Source of the DNA: Pseudomonas silvicola
GTDB taxonomy: Bacteria > Pseudomonadota > Gammaproteobacteria > Pseudomonadales > Pseudomonadaceae
Direction of reading: 5' to 3'
Assembly: GCF_026651855.1 (NCBI RefSeq)
Contig: NZ_CP093281.1
Coordinates: 496,001-560,000, forward strand
Length of the DNA: 64,000 nt
Part shown: in pieces, positions 10,245 to 20,930 of the stretch
Position numbering within the stretch: position 1 is the stretch's first letter
Layout: each line of letters opens with the position of its first letter
Program-made: the position numbers and the translations under genes
Notes under the pieces: model-generated
Databases searched by the model: none
Seen by the model: only the letters and a program-made list of their open reading frames with translations
What the model was told of the DNA's origin: nothing

Positions 10245-10511
10245 CGTAATTCCATGTTCTTGCTAATGATAAATTAAGCCTGGCATAAATGTGATATATG
10301 TCACGTCAAAAAGTGAGCAGTTGAAATTTTGCAGCTTAAGCGAGGCGTTATTATGACTGCTGTGATGAAAATAAAAGGCGTGACTGGAATGAGAGGGAGA
10401 GAGCAGAATAAGCGCAAGACGTCAGTCATATATCGTCATTGCACTTATTCAATTGCCAGTAGAACGTATTGGCATCCTTGTCGTTGAGGCGACTAGCGCG
10501 CCCGCTGCGGG

Positions 10512-10675
10512 TTAGGAGCCTTTGTTACTGCTTTTTCCGCCTTTTTTCCCGGCTTCGGAGGCTTTCCTCGGTTGTCTTTAAAACTACCGCCGCCACTGCT
10601 TTGCCCACCTTACCCGCTTCAGATGCCTTTTGTTTATCATCTGCGAAGTTACTGAACCGCTCTATGCTCGGCCAT
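10512..10675 (-). CDS. yciG: KGG-motif stress protein (YciG/YmdF-like)
   Basis: Short basic protein of about 54 codons. The minus strand gives MAEHRGGSGNFADDKQKASE once single-base losses are allowed, followed by AGKxGG, GGSFKDNREKASEAG and KKGGKSSNKGS. This matches E. coli YciG, made of repeated (F..D..kASEAGkkGG) units. At least four indels in 160 bases hide it from simple ORF calling. KGG proteins are RpoS-type stress proteins. The longer plus-strand reading frame over the same stretch is antisense and meaningless. Confidence 0.78.
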
Positions 10676-10871
10676 AAATGCCCTATTCATGCATTGCGAT
10701 TACATAATCGGATAGCGTCACACGTTATGTCCAGACTGCAGAATTAAGGTTAGTGCCACTGTGAATATTAACAAGCGCGGCGGCAGCGTATATGGATTAT
10801 CGAGTATTTTTTCGTATCTTATTTTTTAAGTAAATGAATTATGAAGTTAATAATTAATTATTAATATAATC

Positions 10872-10890
10872 GAAGCGTATTTAACGCTTC
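10872..10890 (-). terminator. Hairpin after siderophore-binding protein gene
   Basis: Stem gaagcgt/acgcttc with a 5-base loop, immediately past the stop at 10895 on the minus strand, then an A/T-rich run (gattatatt). Likely the end of the receptor/binding-protein transcript. Confidence 0.6.
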
Positions 10891-10894
10891 TTGA

Positions 10895-12006
10895 TTATAA
10901 ATAAGGCCGATTAACCGCAGGGATTTGAGGAAATATCCCGCTATAAGGTATGGGCAGGAAATCATGGAAGATTTGCTTTAACGTTTGCTCGGGTTCGACA
11001 TCCGCGAACAGCTGAGGATAAAGTGTTTTTGCCATAAATTCCGTTGCCGCGATGTGCCAGGGGCTGAGGTAAAATTCATCCAGATGACGGCGGAGTGGCC
11101 GTTACTGTAGCGCGTGGCTAATTCACGCAATCCGTTTTGCTGCGAGGTCAGTTGGGCGAAGCTGCTTTGCACCGCTGGCAATGCCACTTCTGGCCCCAGC
11201 TTCAGCAAACCCTGCGCCTCGTTACCGCCAAATCCGGTGGCGAAGTAGTAATCCGGTTGCGCCGCGATCACCATTTCTTCACTCAAGCGACCAAACACAC
11301 CGTGCTGCGTTTTAGCCGCGATATTGTCGCCGCCCGCTGCATTTAACAGTTCGCCAAGGCTGCCGTTGAGGCGGTGACGCAACATTCATTGCGACGACCA
11401 AGATGCAGCTGCAACAACACTGAAGGCTTCGCGCCATTATAACTGGCCAGCCGTTCACGAATCACCTGCATATGTGCGTCATAAAAACGGTTAAAGGCCT
11501 GCGCGCGAGCCTGCTGATTCAGCACCTCGCCAAAAATCTCCACGCTGCGACGGGTATTCTTCAGCAGATGCACGCGCAGATCGATTTTCACCACCGGAAT
11601 ATGGGCGGCTTTCAGCATACTCACTAGGCGCAGATCGGCATCATCGTAGCGCGCAAGGCTCGGCAGGATCACCACATCCGGTTTGAGTGCCAGGATCTGC
11701 TCAGGATTGATGGCATTCGGGCCGCCTGAACCGAGGGAAGGGATTTTTAACATTTGCGGAACTGGACGCGCAAAACTGTTCCACGTCTGGCTATCGTACT
11801 TTTTCAAATCCTGAGGCCAGGCAACGATATGCTGAAAAAGGATTGCCCGTTCCAGCAGCGCCAGCGTGTAGAGCATGCGACTTTCGCCCAGCACAATGCG
11901 CTGCGGATGGTCAGATATCCACCTGATTACCGTCAATATCCGTGACGGTTTTTGCCAGCGCGGCGCTACTAAGCACCAGTAAGAAGCAGGCCAGAACAAT
12001 CAGCAT
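10895..12006 (-). CDS. Siderophore ABC transporter periplasmic binding protein
   Basis: FecB/FhuD-type periplasmic binding protein. The signal peptide MLIVLACFLLVLSSAALAK is followed, in a mix of frames, by QRIVLGESRMLYTLALLE, WPQDLKKYD, PSLGSGGPNAINPEQILALK (the ..S.G....n.E.ilalkPD motif), PDVVILPSLARY, IPVVKIDLR, then ELLNAAGGDNIAA, PDYYFATGFGG and PGTSRQRN/HIAAT. Five or more frameshifts. It directly follows the TonB receptor gene on the same strand, 48 bp after its stop. No matching permease or ATPase is adjacent. Confidence 0.82.
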
Positions 12007-12054
12007 TGGCCCCCAGTGGAAGGGGCGCGCCGGGCGCCCGCTTTAACTACAGAA

Positions 12055-14179
12055 TCAGAACTCAACGCTTGCCTCGGAGCATTAGGTTACGGGTTTCACC
12101 TCACGCACGCGCAAATTGCCGCCGCTGGAGGTAATAGTGCTTGTTGAATAGGTTGTTCAGATTCAGCTTGCTGTGTTTTTTCACCAAACAGCTGATTGTT
12201 CCAGGCGATAAAGCTGTCCGCCACCACGTAATCCGGCATGGTGAAGCTATTTTCAGGATCGCCCGCTCGCGAGCCGACATAGCGCGCGCCGCCACCGACG
12301 CGGAAATCACCGGGAATGCCGTTGATACTGAGGTTGTGGCTGAGATAGAGTGCGCCCGAATGACGCGGTGCATTTTGCAGCCGATTGCCATTGTTAGCAG
12401 AATTTACGCCATCATCAACAATCTCAGCCTTATCATAGCTGTAGTTAGCGCTGAGATCCCCCAACCCGGCAACACTTCGCCGTTCAGCTCAAACTCTGCG
12501 CCGCTGGAGCGGGCTTTATCAATTGCCCGCGTTGAACCGTTAATACTGAGCGACATGTCGCGTTCATCAATGCGGTACAGCGCGACGCTGGCAATAGCTT
12601 TGGCGAGATCTGCCATTTACTGCCGACTTCAGGTCGTGCCCCCTGTTCGGGCTTACCGACATTGCCGTCATCGTCCACATCGGTGGAAGGGGCGTAAAGC
12701 GATTTGCTGACGCTGCTGTAAAGCGAGACATCAGGGGTGATTTTATAAATTAGCCCCGCTTGTGGCAGGAATTTATTGCCTTCACTATTCAGTGTTTCCA
12801 CCACCGGATCGAAGCCTTTGGACGCACGCTGCTCGTAATGCTGATAACGTCCGCCAAATACCGCAATCCACTGTTCCGTCAGTGAAATACTGTCTTTAGC
12901 GTAAACCGAACGGCTATGAATGCGGTTCAGGTTATTGGCGTTGGCGGTGTTTTCTGTGGTGCTATTGGTCACCGGCGATAGGATGTCGTATTGCGGATCG
13001 GTAAAGTTAAACCCGGTGTTGGATTTTCCTTGATACTGATGTGCACGGTAAGTCTGATTCATCTCATAATCAGTCCCGATCACCACATCGTGGGTCATGC
13101 CCAACAACTGTTGTGAACCGAGCAGATCCCATGAAACGTATTTCGTTTTGTGGTTAAAGCCACGGTTAGCATCGGCACGACGCGTCACGACGCCGGTGGT
13201 GGGGTTAATGGCGGTGACGCGCACTTCATTATTGTCATATTGACGCTGATTCCAGCCAAAAGTGACGCGCGTGCTCCAGTCATCATTAAACTGCCAGTCA
13301 TAGTGCGCATTAAGGGTTTTGTTGTGACCCCAGGCATGATTCGCCTTGTCGTCGAGACGATCTTTGTAGCCGATATCCAGCGGCTTGCCATTGATAAAGG
13401 CGGTGCCACGATCGTAGATATCGTATTGATAATCTTCATAGCTCACGAGGAAGCTGGTTTTTCTAACCGTACCACTGCAACGAAGGCGCGATCAGCGTAT
13501 GTTTGTCGCTGCCAAAATTGCGCCAGTAATCCTGATTCTGCTTTTCGGCAATCAGGCGAAAGGCAAAGCCGTTGCCCAACGGGCCGGTGATATCAACGGT
13601 ACCAGCGCCACCACCTTCACTTGAGGAACGGCCGCTGACTTTGGTGTGCCAGTCATATTGCGGTTTTTTGCTCACCACGTTGATCACGCCGCCCGGATTT
13701 TGAATGCCATAGAGCAGGGATGCCGAGCCTTTTAGCACTTCGACGCGTTCGATGGTGGCATCGAAGTTCAACCCTGGCTGCTGCGAATGCCATCACGATA
13801 GATTGACCCATCAGAGTTGCTGCCAAATCCGCGACGCACAAAGCCATCTTCGGTGCCTGCCAGAGTATTGCCCTCTGTGACACCACTGACAAAGCGCATC
13901 GCATCAGTGAGACTAGCGGCCTGATAGTCTTCAAGCTGTTGTTGGGTCACCACACTCACCGATTGCGCTTCGTTCAGACGCGGCGTGGGCGTTTGCTGGC
14001 GACGGAACTGCTGGTGGCGTTATAGCCTTGCGGGCGACTTTCCTGCGCGGACACCGTCAGGGTATTACTGCTCTCCGCTGCCAGACTGCCTGCTGCAGTG
14101 AAAACGCTGACACCGTATATACGGCGATAATAGCCGGATGGCATTGTGCTTTAACAGCGAAACTCTTGTTGTTATTCAT
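12055..14179 (-). CDS. TonB-dependent siderophore receptor (FhuE/FpvA type)
   Basis: Outer-membrane ferric-siderophore receptor of about 700 residues. A signal region starts at [12 protein letters not shown], followed by [17 protein letters not shown], plug-domain motifs [52 protein letters not shown] and INVVSKKP, then a long intact barrel stretch (12.5-13.45 kb) with [13 protein letters not shown] and FGGRYQHYE, and the C-terminal [24 protein letters not shown]. The VSxQ.SvxVvT TonB-box/plug pattern and IxNPGG motif define TonB-siderophore (hydroxamate/mixed) receptors. About six frameshifts. A Fur-like site lies upstream. Confidence 0.9.
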
Positions 14180-14315
14180 TTAAATAAACCTGGTGTTGGT
14201 GCGGAATTAATCTCGTCCATGAAACGAAGCTAGGATTAAATTATTTTCAGCAGAGAAAAGTGCATGAAATAAGCATTCTCTGTGGATCGTGCGCCTTAAA
14301 CTGAGATGGCGTGAT

Positions 14316-14334
14316 GTTATTGAGAATCATTCAA
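14316..14334. promoter_or_regulatory. Fur-box-like site upstream of the siderophore receptor
   Basis: gttattgagaatcattcaa agrees with the 19-bp Fur consensus at 13 positions and contains the AATCATT core. It is about 140 bp upstream of the receptor start. The rest of the gap 14180-14596 is A/T-rich and holds no gene I can support; it must carry both the receptor promoter and that of the divergent rpiR-type gene. Confidence 0.6.
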
Positions 14335-14596
14335 ACATGAAAGAATGTAGTAGTAAACGGAAATAATGGCGTGGATACTACAGCAGGAATAGAGTCCATC
14401 AGCGCCATTTCATTTGAGGTTTAATTGTTATAAATGCAACAAAAACAGTGATATAAATAGATTTCTTGCTGTAATCAAACGTTCCACCCCAAAGGAGCGA
14501 TAGCGATCAGGGTGCTGAATTAAACAAGAAATATCACTACAATACCGTGCCTAAATGGGGGACGAAATCACGCCCTGAAGACAAACAGGTAAAAAG

Positions 14597-15485
14597 ATGG
14601 CCGTAAATAAAATAAAAAATAGAGTTGATGTATTAGGTGAGCGCTATCGCGCACGTGCGCCGTCATTATCGTCCAGCCTTCAATCCGTCGCGCGATATAT
14701 CCACGATAATCGTGAGGCAATATTAGATGCCACCGCCATGGAAATAGCGGATGCGACTCATACCTCAGATGCCACCGTGGTGCGTGCCGTTCAGGCATTG
14801 GGATTTGCCGGTTTGCGTGATTTGAAAACCACGTTGAAAGCCTGGTTCGGCCCGGCGATGAATTCAGAAGAGAAGATGAGCGCCACCGTCAGCGAACTGT
14901 CGTGTGACATCAATTCGGGGATCGATTTCGTACTGGGTGGCCATAAACGTGCCTGCGATGCCCTCTCGGAACCTCACAATCGGCAAGCGGTCGCGCAGGC
15001 TGTCGCGATAGTTGATCGACGCGCGTCAGGTCGCGCTGTTTGGCATTAATGCTTCAGGGATTCTGGCGGATTACAGTGCTCGGCTGTTCACGCGCATTGG
15101 CATTCCTGCCGTCACGCTCAATCGTTCGGGTATTGCCCTCGCTGAACAGTTGATCACCTTACAACGTGGTGATGTGCTGATTATGATGGCGCAGAAATCT
15201 GCCCATAAAGAAGGGCTGACTACCCTGAAAGAGGCGAAGCGGCTGGGGATGCCGGTGATTTTGCTGACCAATGCCTTAGATTCAGCCTTCGCTAAAGAAG
15301 CGGATGTGATTATCAACGTGCCGCGCGGTGGGGAAAACGGCCGCATGCCGCTGCATGGCACCGTGCTGGTGTGCTTAGAGATGTTGATTTTATCAGTGGC
15401 TTCAGCGACTTCTTCGCGCACGGTAAAAACCATGAAGCGTATTCAGGATCTCAATCGGTCGCTAAAGCCCACCAGTAAAAAATAG
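14597..15485 (+). CDS. RpiR/MurR-family transcriptional regulator
   Basis: The N-terminal HTH_6 domain reads SSLQSVARYIHDNREAIL, IADATHTSDATVVRAVQALG, FAGLRDLKTTLKAW, which is the RpiR consensus. A C-terminal SIS domain follows: QVALFGINASGILADYSARLFTRIG, GDVLIMMAQKSAHKEGLT, ILLTNALDSAFAKEADVII. One frameshift near 15005 splits the two halves. SIS-domain regulators sense phosphosugars; the target here is unknown, but the Gfo/Idh-IolE pair 3 kb away is a reasonable candidate (inference). Confidence 0.9.
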
Positions 15486-15487
15486 CG

Positions 15488-16397
15488 CTATTGACTGCCA
15501 GTGGTAGTCGGCCTGGCAGCTTTGACCATTCCGCTGCGCGTGACAAGCCATACCGCCAGCACTATCAACAATGCACCGCCCATAAAGCCCTGGTTGATCT
15601 GCTCGTCCAGCACTAACCAGCCCCACAGGATGCCAAAAGGCGGAATCAGGAAGGTGACGGTGAGGGTGCGCAGCGGGCCAATATCGGCCAGCAAGCGGAA
15701 ATAGATGATGTAGGCCAGCGCGGTGCAAATAAAGCCGACGGCCAAAATACAGGCCCAGACTTCAGGTATTTGCCAGTTCGCCGCCGGCGTTTGCGGGCGC
15801 TGAAGGCAAAGAAAGGCAGCAGGAAAAGCGAGGCGCCCAACTGGCTGCCGAACGCGACTTTCGTGGCATCAAGCCCACCGCGCGACCCAATCCAGCGCTT
15901 AGCGAGAAAGCCAGCAAACCATAACAGGTGGTGGCGACCAGACAAGCCGCGATACCGAGCACCAGCGCGCGAGAGTACGACTCCCTCGCCAGTGGTGCTG
16001 ATTAACATAATGCCGACAACACCGGCCACCATACCCAGCACTTTACCACGGTCAGTTGTTCATTGAAGAACGCCGCACCAATCGACACCCATTAACGGCG
16101 CAGTAGCGTTGAGTATTGCGGTAGCCTGCGGGCAACGCGAGCGGCAAGGCAATACATCAGGAAAGGTAATCCTGAGTTAATCACACCCAGCAACATTGCC
16201 CAACCCAGTTTGCCTTCGAAGCGACGCGGAATGCGCAGTACTGCCATCACAATGATTAAACCCAATGCGCCACATAACACGCGCAAAAAAGCCGTATTTA
16301 TCGCACCCAGCGCGGGAACGGCAATACGCATAAAAAGAAAACTGGCTCCCCAGATAGCCGCCAGCAGCAAAAGTCGCAACGAGTCCGATGTTCGCAT
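15488..16397 (-). CDS. EamA/DMT-family transporter
   Basis: Second EamA protein, on the strand opposite the regulator and ending three bases from its stop. It starts MRTSDSLRLLLLAAIWGASF, then LFMRIAVPALGAINTAFLRV, LGWAMLLGVINSGLPFLMYCLA (the ..N.a.pf.l...A motif), after frameshifts LNATAPLMGVLIGA, LGMVAGVVGIMLIS, GIAACLVATTCYGLLA, and a clean C-terminal ICTALAYIIYFRLLADIGP..RTLTVTFLIPPFGILWGWLVLDE. The last motif is diagnostic. Five or more frameshifts. Confidence 0.87.
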
Positions 16398-16517
16398 GGT
16401 TCAGATTCAATCATTAGCAAGATGGGCTGACATCATAGCAAAAATTCTTAACACTCAAAGCGATGTCGCGGTGCTATGTTACTTCACTGCATCACAAAAC
16501 AAACGGCGAGGAAATGA

Positions 16518-17059
16518 ATGCATTGGGAGTCTGAAAGGCTGCTGTATCGGCCGATTGAGCGCACGGATTTGCAGGCGCTTTTTCGCATCTATGGAGATGC
16601 ACGAACACATCAATTTAACCCACGCGGGCCTTATCCAAGCCTTGATCATGCGCGAGAAGTGTTATTACGCAGAATCAAAGACCGTAAGCATCCGCTATAT
16701 TTTCGATGATCATCATGGAGAAAGCGATCCTCAACACGTGATTGGTTTCGGTGGCGTTTTCGTTAGCGAATTTAACGGTCGCAGAACCAATAATCTCGGT
16801 TACCGTTTTGAACCGGATGCCTGGGAAAGGGCTATGCGACAGAACTCGCGCATCGCGCTATCCGCCACGGTTTTGAAGATCTAAAACTGAAAGAAATTGT
16901 CGGTGTGGTGAGAGAAAACCACACCGCATCACGCCGCGTACTGGAAAAGGTCGGGATGACTTTCCTCGAAAGGGTGTTTAATCCGCAAGATCCGCCCGCC
17001 AGTTTGATGTTCACCATCACACGCCAACAATGGAGAGAAAGAATGGAACAGGTGATTAG
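16518..17059 (+). CDS. GNAT-family N-acetyltransferase
   Basis: RimJ/RimL-type acetyltransferase. It reads MHWESERLLYRPIERTDLQA, then in shifted frames HVIGFGGV, NNLGYRFEPDAWGKGYATE (acetyl-CoA-binding motif A), FEDLKLKEIVGVVRENHTAS and RVLEKVGM, the classic R.LEK.GM of RimJ-like enzymes, with FTITRQQW at the end. Three frameshifts. The stop at 17057-17059 overlaps the start of the next acetyltransferase gene, so the two form a coupled pair. Confidence 0.83.
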
Positions 17060-17484
17060 AAAACTCACTGCAGAGGATTACGGCACAGTGGAAATCGCTG
17101 TGGTTGGGCTTATCTCGACTTTTATGTCAGTGAGGCTACGGAAGAAGTCATCAATACGACATTTCAACGATTGGTTGCGGAAGGCGAACCGATGCATTGT
17201 CTGGTGGCGGAGGAGCAGGGCAAATTGGACTGGCTGGTGCATTTTATTTGCCATCGCAGCACCGACCCAGGGTGACTATTGTTACCTGCAGGATCTGATT
17301 CGTCAGCCCACGGGCGTAAACAAGGTACGGGTCGCGCGTTAATCGCAGCGGTGAATGCTGCCGCTGAGGCGTTGAACTGCTCGAAAGTGTATTGATGACG
17401 CGCGAGAATAATTACCGAGCCCGGGCACTGTATGATCAGGTCGCGACGAAGACGGATTTTGTGCAATACCGTGTTGCACCCTAA
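17043..17484 (+). CDS. GNAT-family N-acetyltransferase
   Basis: Second, unrelated-looking GNAT of about 146 residues. MEQVIRKLTAEDYGTWKSLW, LDFYVSEATEEVINTTFQRL, EGEPMHCLVAEEQGKL, GTGRALIAAVNAAAEALNCS, VYWMTRENNYRARALYDQVA and KTDFVQYRVAP fit the family of small GNATs with the (V/L)YW.T.E.N..AR.LYD motif. Four frameshifts. Its start lies within the 3' end of the upstream GNAT. Confidence 0.8.
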
Positions 17485-17529
17485 TCAGCAATTTACTCAC
17501 ACCGCTTGTCAATTCTTCCTACCATCCTG

Positions 17530-17563
17530 TACCATTTGGGAATCGATCATTTCCTAAATGGTA
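17530..17563. promoter_or_regulatory. Inverted repeat, candidate operator
   Basis: Two 13-base arms (taccatttgggaa / ttcctaaatggta) match at 12 of 13 positions around an 8-base spacer. The site is 136 bp upstream of the alpha/beta hydrolase start. There is no following U tract, so an operator is more likely than a terminator. A further related half site (ccaattaggaagtaacc) lies about 110 bases downstream. The rest of 17485-17698 holds no gene. Confidence 0.5.
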
Positions 17564-17698
17564 TTTCCCCTACCGCAAACTCAAATCTTGATACGAGAAC
17601 GCGGCCAACCATGCCAGCCCAGGAACGATTATGATTTCGACCTATCCAACCAAAAATTTGACCAATTAGGAAGTAACCATCAATTTTAGGAGTAACGG

Positions 17699-18612
17699 AT
17701 GAATGCCTCAGAATTAAAAATAACATCGCGCTGGTCACAACCTGTCACCAACCTGCCTGATTTTTCCCATCATTACGCCACCGTAGACGGTGCGTTCGCA
17801 TCCACTACGTTAGCGGCGGCAACCCACAAGGTGAAACCCTGGTGCTGTTAGCCGGGTTCCCACAAAGCTGGTTTGCGTGGCGCAAGGTAATGGCTCTGCT
17901 TGGCGATCGTTACTTCATTATCGCGCCCGATCTCCCCGGTCAGGGTGATTCCGGATAAGCCTTACAGCGGCTATGACACCACTTCTCTGGCAGAAAAAGT
18001 ACAGGGCCTGCTGCTGCAACTGAACATCCATCACTACTATCTTGCGGCGCATGATGTCGGTGCGTGGGTGGCCTGGCCGTTTGCCCTGCGTTATGCCAAT
18101 CAGATAAAAAACTGGCACTGCTTGATGCCGGCATTCCGGGCGTCACCTTGCCGGATGCGCTGCCTGGCCACGCCCGATAAGGCCCTGGAAAACCTGGCAT
18201 TTCGCTTCCATCTGCTGCCGGATCTGCCTGAAGCCTTAATTGCCGGCGCGAAGAGATCTATCTGGATTGGTTCCTGAAACGCAAAGCCGTCAGCCCAATG
18301 GTTTTTGACGCGGAAGATATGGCGGAATATGTGCGCTTGTTGCAACAGAACGGGGCATTGCGCGCAGGCATGGCGGGCCTATCGCGAAGTGAGCGCCTCG
18401 GCGGAACAAAACCGTGCATGGCTGCATGATAACGGCAAACTGACGGTGCCGTTGCTGGCGGTCAGTGCCGATCAGGGTTCGATCCCCGATATGGCGATTC
18501 CGTTTCAGGAGTTTGCGGCTGAGGTTTCAGGCATCAAATCGCGCACTGCGGTCACTTCATCCGGATGAGCAACCGCAGGCGCTGGCTGAAGCACTGCGCG
18601 AGTTTTTAGTTA
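17699..18612 (+). CDS. Alpha/beta hydrolase (epoxide hydrolase / haloalkane dehalogenase type)
   Basis: About 300 residues. SDHHYATVDG start, LVLLAGFPQSWFAWRKVM (oxyanion-loop region), FIIAPDLPGQGDSD, then the nucleophile elbow YLAAHDVGAW with Asp in the nucleophile place, which points to epoxide hydrolase, fluoroacetate or haloalkane dehalogenase types rather than Ser hydrolases. The end IKIAHCGHFIPDEQP supplies the catalytic His. Frameshifts occur near 17800, 17955, 18110, 18255, 18380 and 18540. AGGAG six bases before 17699 supports the start. The stop converges on the next minus-strand gene. Confidence 0.83.
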
Positions 18613-19794
18613 GTTGCGCAGACTGGCGATCTCCACACGTTGACCACTGGCAGATGAGCGCACCATCGCTTCAATGATCTGCTGATTCTCCAGGCCAAAG
18701 CGGAAATCCGGGAAACAACCGGCTTCGCTGCTGAGGCCTTTAATCAGGTCGTAAATTTCGATCACTTTCACATCGAAGTATCCCAGGCCACCGCCAGCGA
18801 AATCGAAGCCAAAGAAGCCTCCAAACTGCTCGACCTGAGAACCGGCATAAATGGTTTTAAAGCCGCGATCGTGTTTCGCATCGCCATAACGTGCAATCTT
18901 CAGTTCGTTAAAGCGCTCACCGTCCATGATGATGGTGCCTTCGGTGCCCGAGATTTCCCAGGCAATGCCGAACACTTTTCCTGCGGAGATGCGTGAAGAT
19001 TCAATCACGCCACCGGCGCGGTTCTCGAAAGTGACGAGCGCCTGGAACTGATCGTCGTTTTCCACTTTCAAACGCGCCGCCTGTTTATCTGCCTGGGCCC
19101 CATAGCCTGAACCACCACCTGCAGCAGGACGCGTGTCAATAAACAGCTGCTCCTGTCCTACCACGCTCTTGATCGGCCCCATCAAATATTGGTTCCCATG
19201 ATCAGCGCCACGCTCACCACGTGTGAGCCTAAGTCACCGAGTGAGCCAGACCCGGCTCTGTTCGCGCGAGCAACGCCAACTCCATGGCAGCTCGATCGTT
19301 GAAAAATCCCTGATCGAACCAGCCACGGAAGCGTGTCGGTGCTGATGTCACCGCGATCGATCATCTGCTTCTGCCAACTGCGCTGCCGCGTTTTGATGTT
19401 ATTGAACGCCACACAGCTCACACCTGCTCGCTCAGCTTCCTGGGTCAGGGTTTGCGCTTCCTGCAACGAACGGTGATATTTTTCGTAGTAGACGTTTACC
19501 TGCACGAATCGCGGCCAGCGCCATGTCGTGCATGCTATTAGGCGTGGTGATATCAACAATATCGATTTCAGGGTTGTTCACCAGCGACTGCCAGTCCGCC
19601 GTGCTGTGTTGAAAGCCGTAGCGTCCGAGCCGCTTCTTCGGCCAGTGCGGGCGTGACATCTGCCAGCGTATGCAGAACGGGTTGCAGCGCCGGAATTTAC
19701 GATACAGTAAACCCGCGCGGCGCCATGCATCGGCATGTGCCTGGCCCATAAAGCCTGAACCGATCAGGCCAACATTCAGTGTTTTTCCAGCCAT
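18610..19794 (-). CDS. Gfo/Idh/MocA-family oxidoreductase
   Basis: NAD(P)-dependent sugar/inositol dehydrogenase family. The N-terminus MAGKTLNVGLIGSGFMGQAH has the GxGxMG Rossmann motif, then NPEIDIVDITTPNSMHDMAL, VNVYYEK (EKP position), FNNIKT (the YNY/FNN loop), SGSLGDLGSHVVSVA with the family's GD.G.H motif, and a clean C-terminal half from 19185. The C-terminal half has the usual GIAWEISGTEGTIIMDGER and PDFRFGLENQQIIEA. Five frameshifts in the N-terminal half. The gene follows iolE by 10 bp with AAGGAG as Shine-Dalgarno, so the two are one operon. Confidence 0.88.
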
Positions 19795-19804
19795 CAGCGG
19801 CTCC

Positions 19805-20730
19805 TTAAGCGTTTGCAGGTAAAATGTGTTGGGCAACAAAACGTTGTGCGCGAGTCACGGTCTCCAATGGGGGCGCTTTCGCCGGATCCTGCTCGGCTTC
19901 CACCACCATCCAGCCCTGATAACCGCTGCGAGCGATAAACTCTGCCAGCGGTCGATAATCAATGCCGCCGTCGCTCTGGCACGGTAAACATCCCTGCGAG
20001 CACGGCTTCGTTGAAAGTCATACCGCTGGCTCGCACCTGTTGCAGGCGATCCAACCGCACATCTTTTAGATGGATGTGGCAAATGCGGTCAGCGAATTCC
20101 TCAATAAGTTGCGTATAGGAGAATCCGGCAGCGGTGGCGTGACCGGTATCCAGTAACTAGGCCAACGGCGGGCGAACAGGCATTTAACAGCGCACGAATT
20201 TCCGGCAGCGTTTCGGCCACCATCATGAGATGGTGGTGATAGACGCGAGGCGTAAACCGTATCGATCAAACAGGGCTTCGGCAAAGTGGGAAAGGCGATC
20301 GGCATAGTCGGCGACCTGACTCTCCGGCAACAAACGTCGGGTGCTCAGTGGCACATCCAGCGCGTTGTCAGCCATCCAGCCGCATTCGCCGTACACCATC
20401 ACGTTGGCGCCATTTTCCTGCAGCAGGGCGGCATGGTTGTGCACCGCATCCAGCTCCTGCTCAACGCTGCGTTCGGTGAAATCCGTCATGCCAGCCTGAC
20501 ACCAGTTGCAGTTGATGTTGTGCCAACAGCTGCTTCAATGCACCCGGTTCACGCGGGAATATGCGACTTAGCTCGACGCCCTGAAATCCGGCCTGTTTCG
20601 CTTCTTTCAAACAGTGTTCGGCCGAGGTCCCTGCGCCGAGGTATTGCAGCACTTCATTGACCCAGGAGAGTGGGCTGACGCCGAGTTGAGGTGCGGGGTG
20701 ACCTGTGCGATAAAACGCTTCTTTGATCAT
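19805..20730 (-). CDS. iolE: IolE-like sugar isomerase/epimerase (myo-inosose-2 dehydratase family)
   Basis: AP-endonuclease-2/xylose-isomerase-like TIM barrel. The N-terminus QLGVSPLSWVNEVLQYLGAG and EAKQAGFQGVELSRIFPREP is the IolE pattern (G.apl.W.nd...lG...). It continues ALFDRYGLRLA..HHHL, RALLNACSPAVGL, after a frameshift a LDTGHA-type region, then FADRICHIHLKDVRLD and GWMVVEAEQDPAKAP, the metal-binding and C-terminal motifs. Four or more frameshifts. IolE dehydrates 2-keto-myo-inositol; together with the dehydrogenase downstream, an inositol-like substrate is plausible, but the other iol genes are absent here. Confidence 0.75.
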
Positions 20731-20930
20731 CGGTTATATCCTGTAGGGGAGATAGCGATGAAATTAGCGGATGCGATGTGCAGCGGCGAGCGGTTATTTG
20801 ACGTAAAACCATCAAAATTTGCAGGCTAAACGTCAAAAAAATATTGATGTGATTTTGGATGGAAATTGATGGGTTAACAGGGAGATAGGAATGCAAGTCA
20901 TTAGAGTGGCCCTTAGAACCATCAGGACTT

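Noticed and set aside
10469-10747. Plus-strand open frame of 92 codons
   Set aside because: It is antisense to the yciG-type KGG protein, whose repeats are clear on the minus strand.
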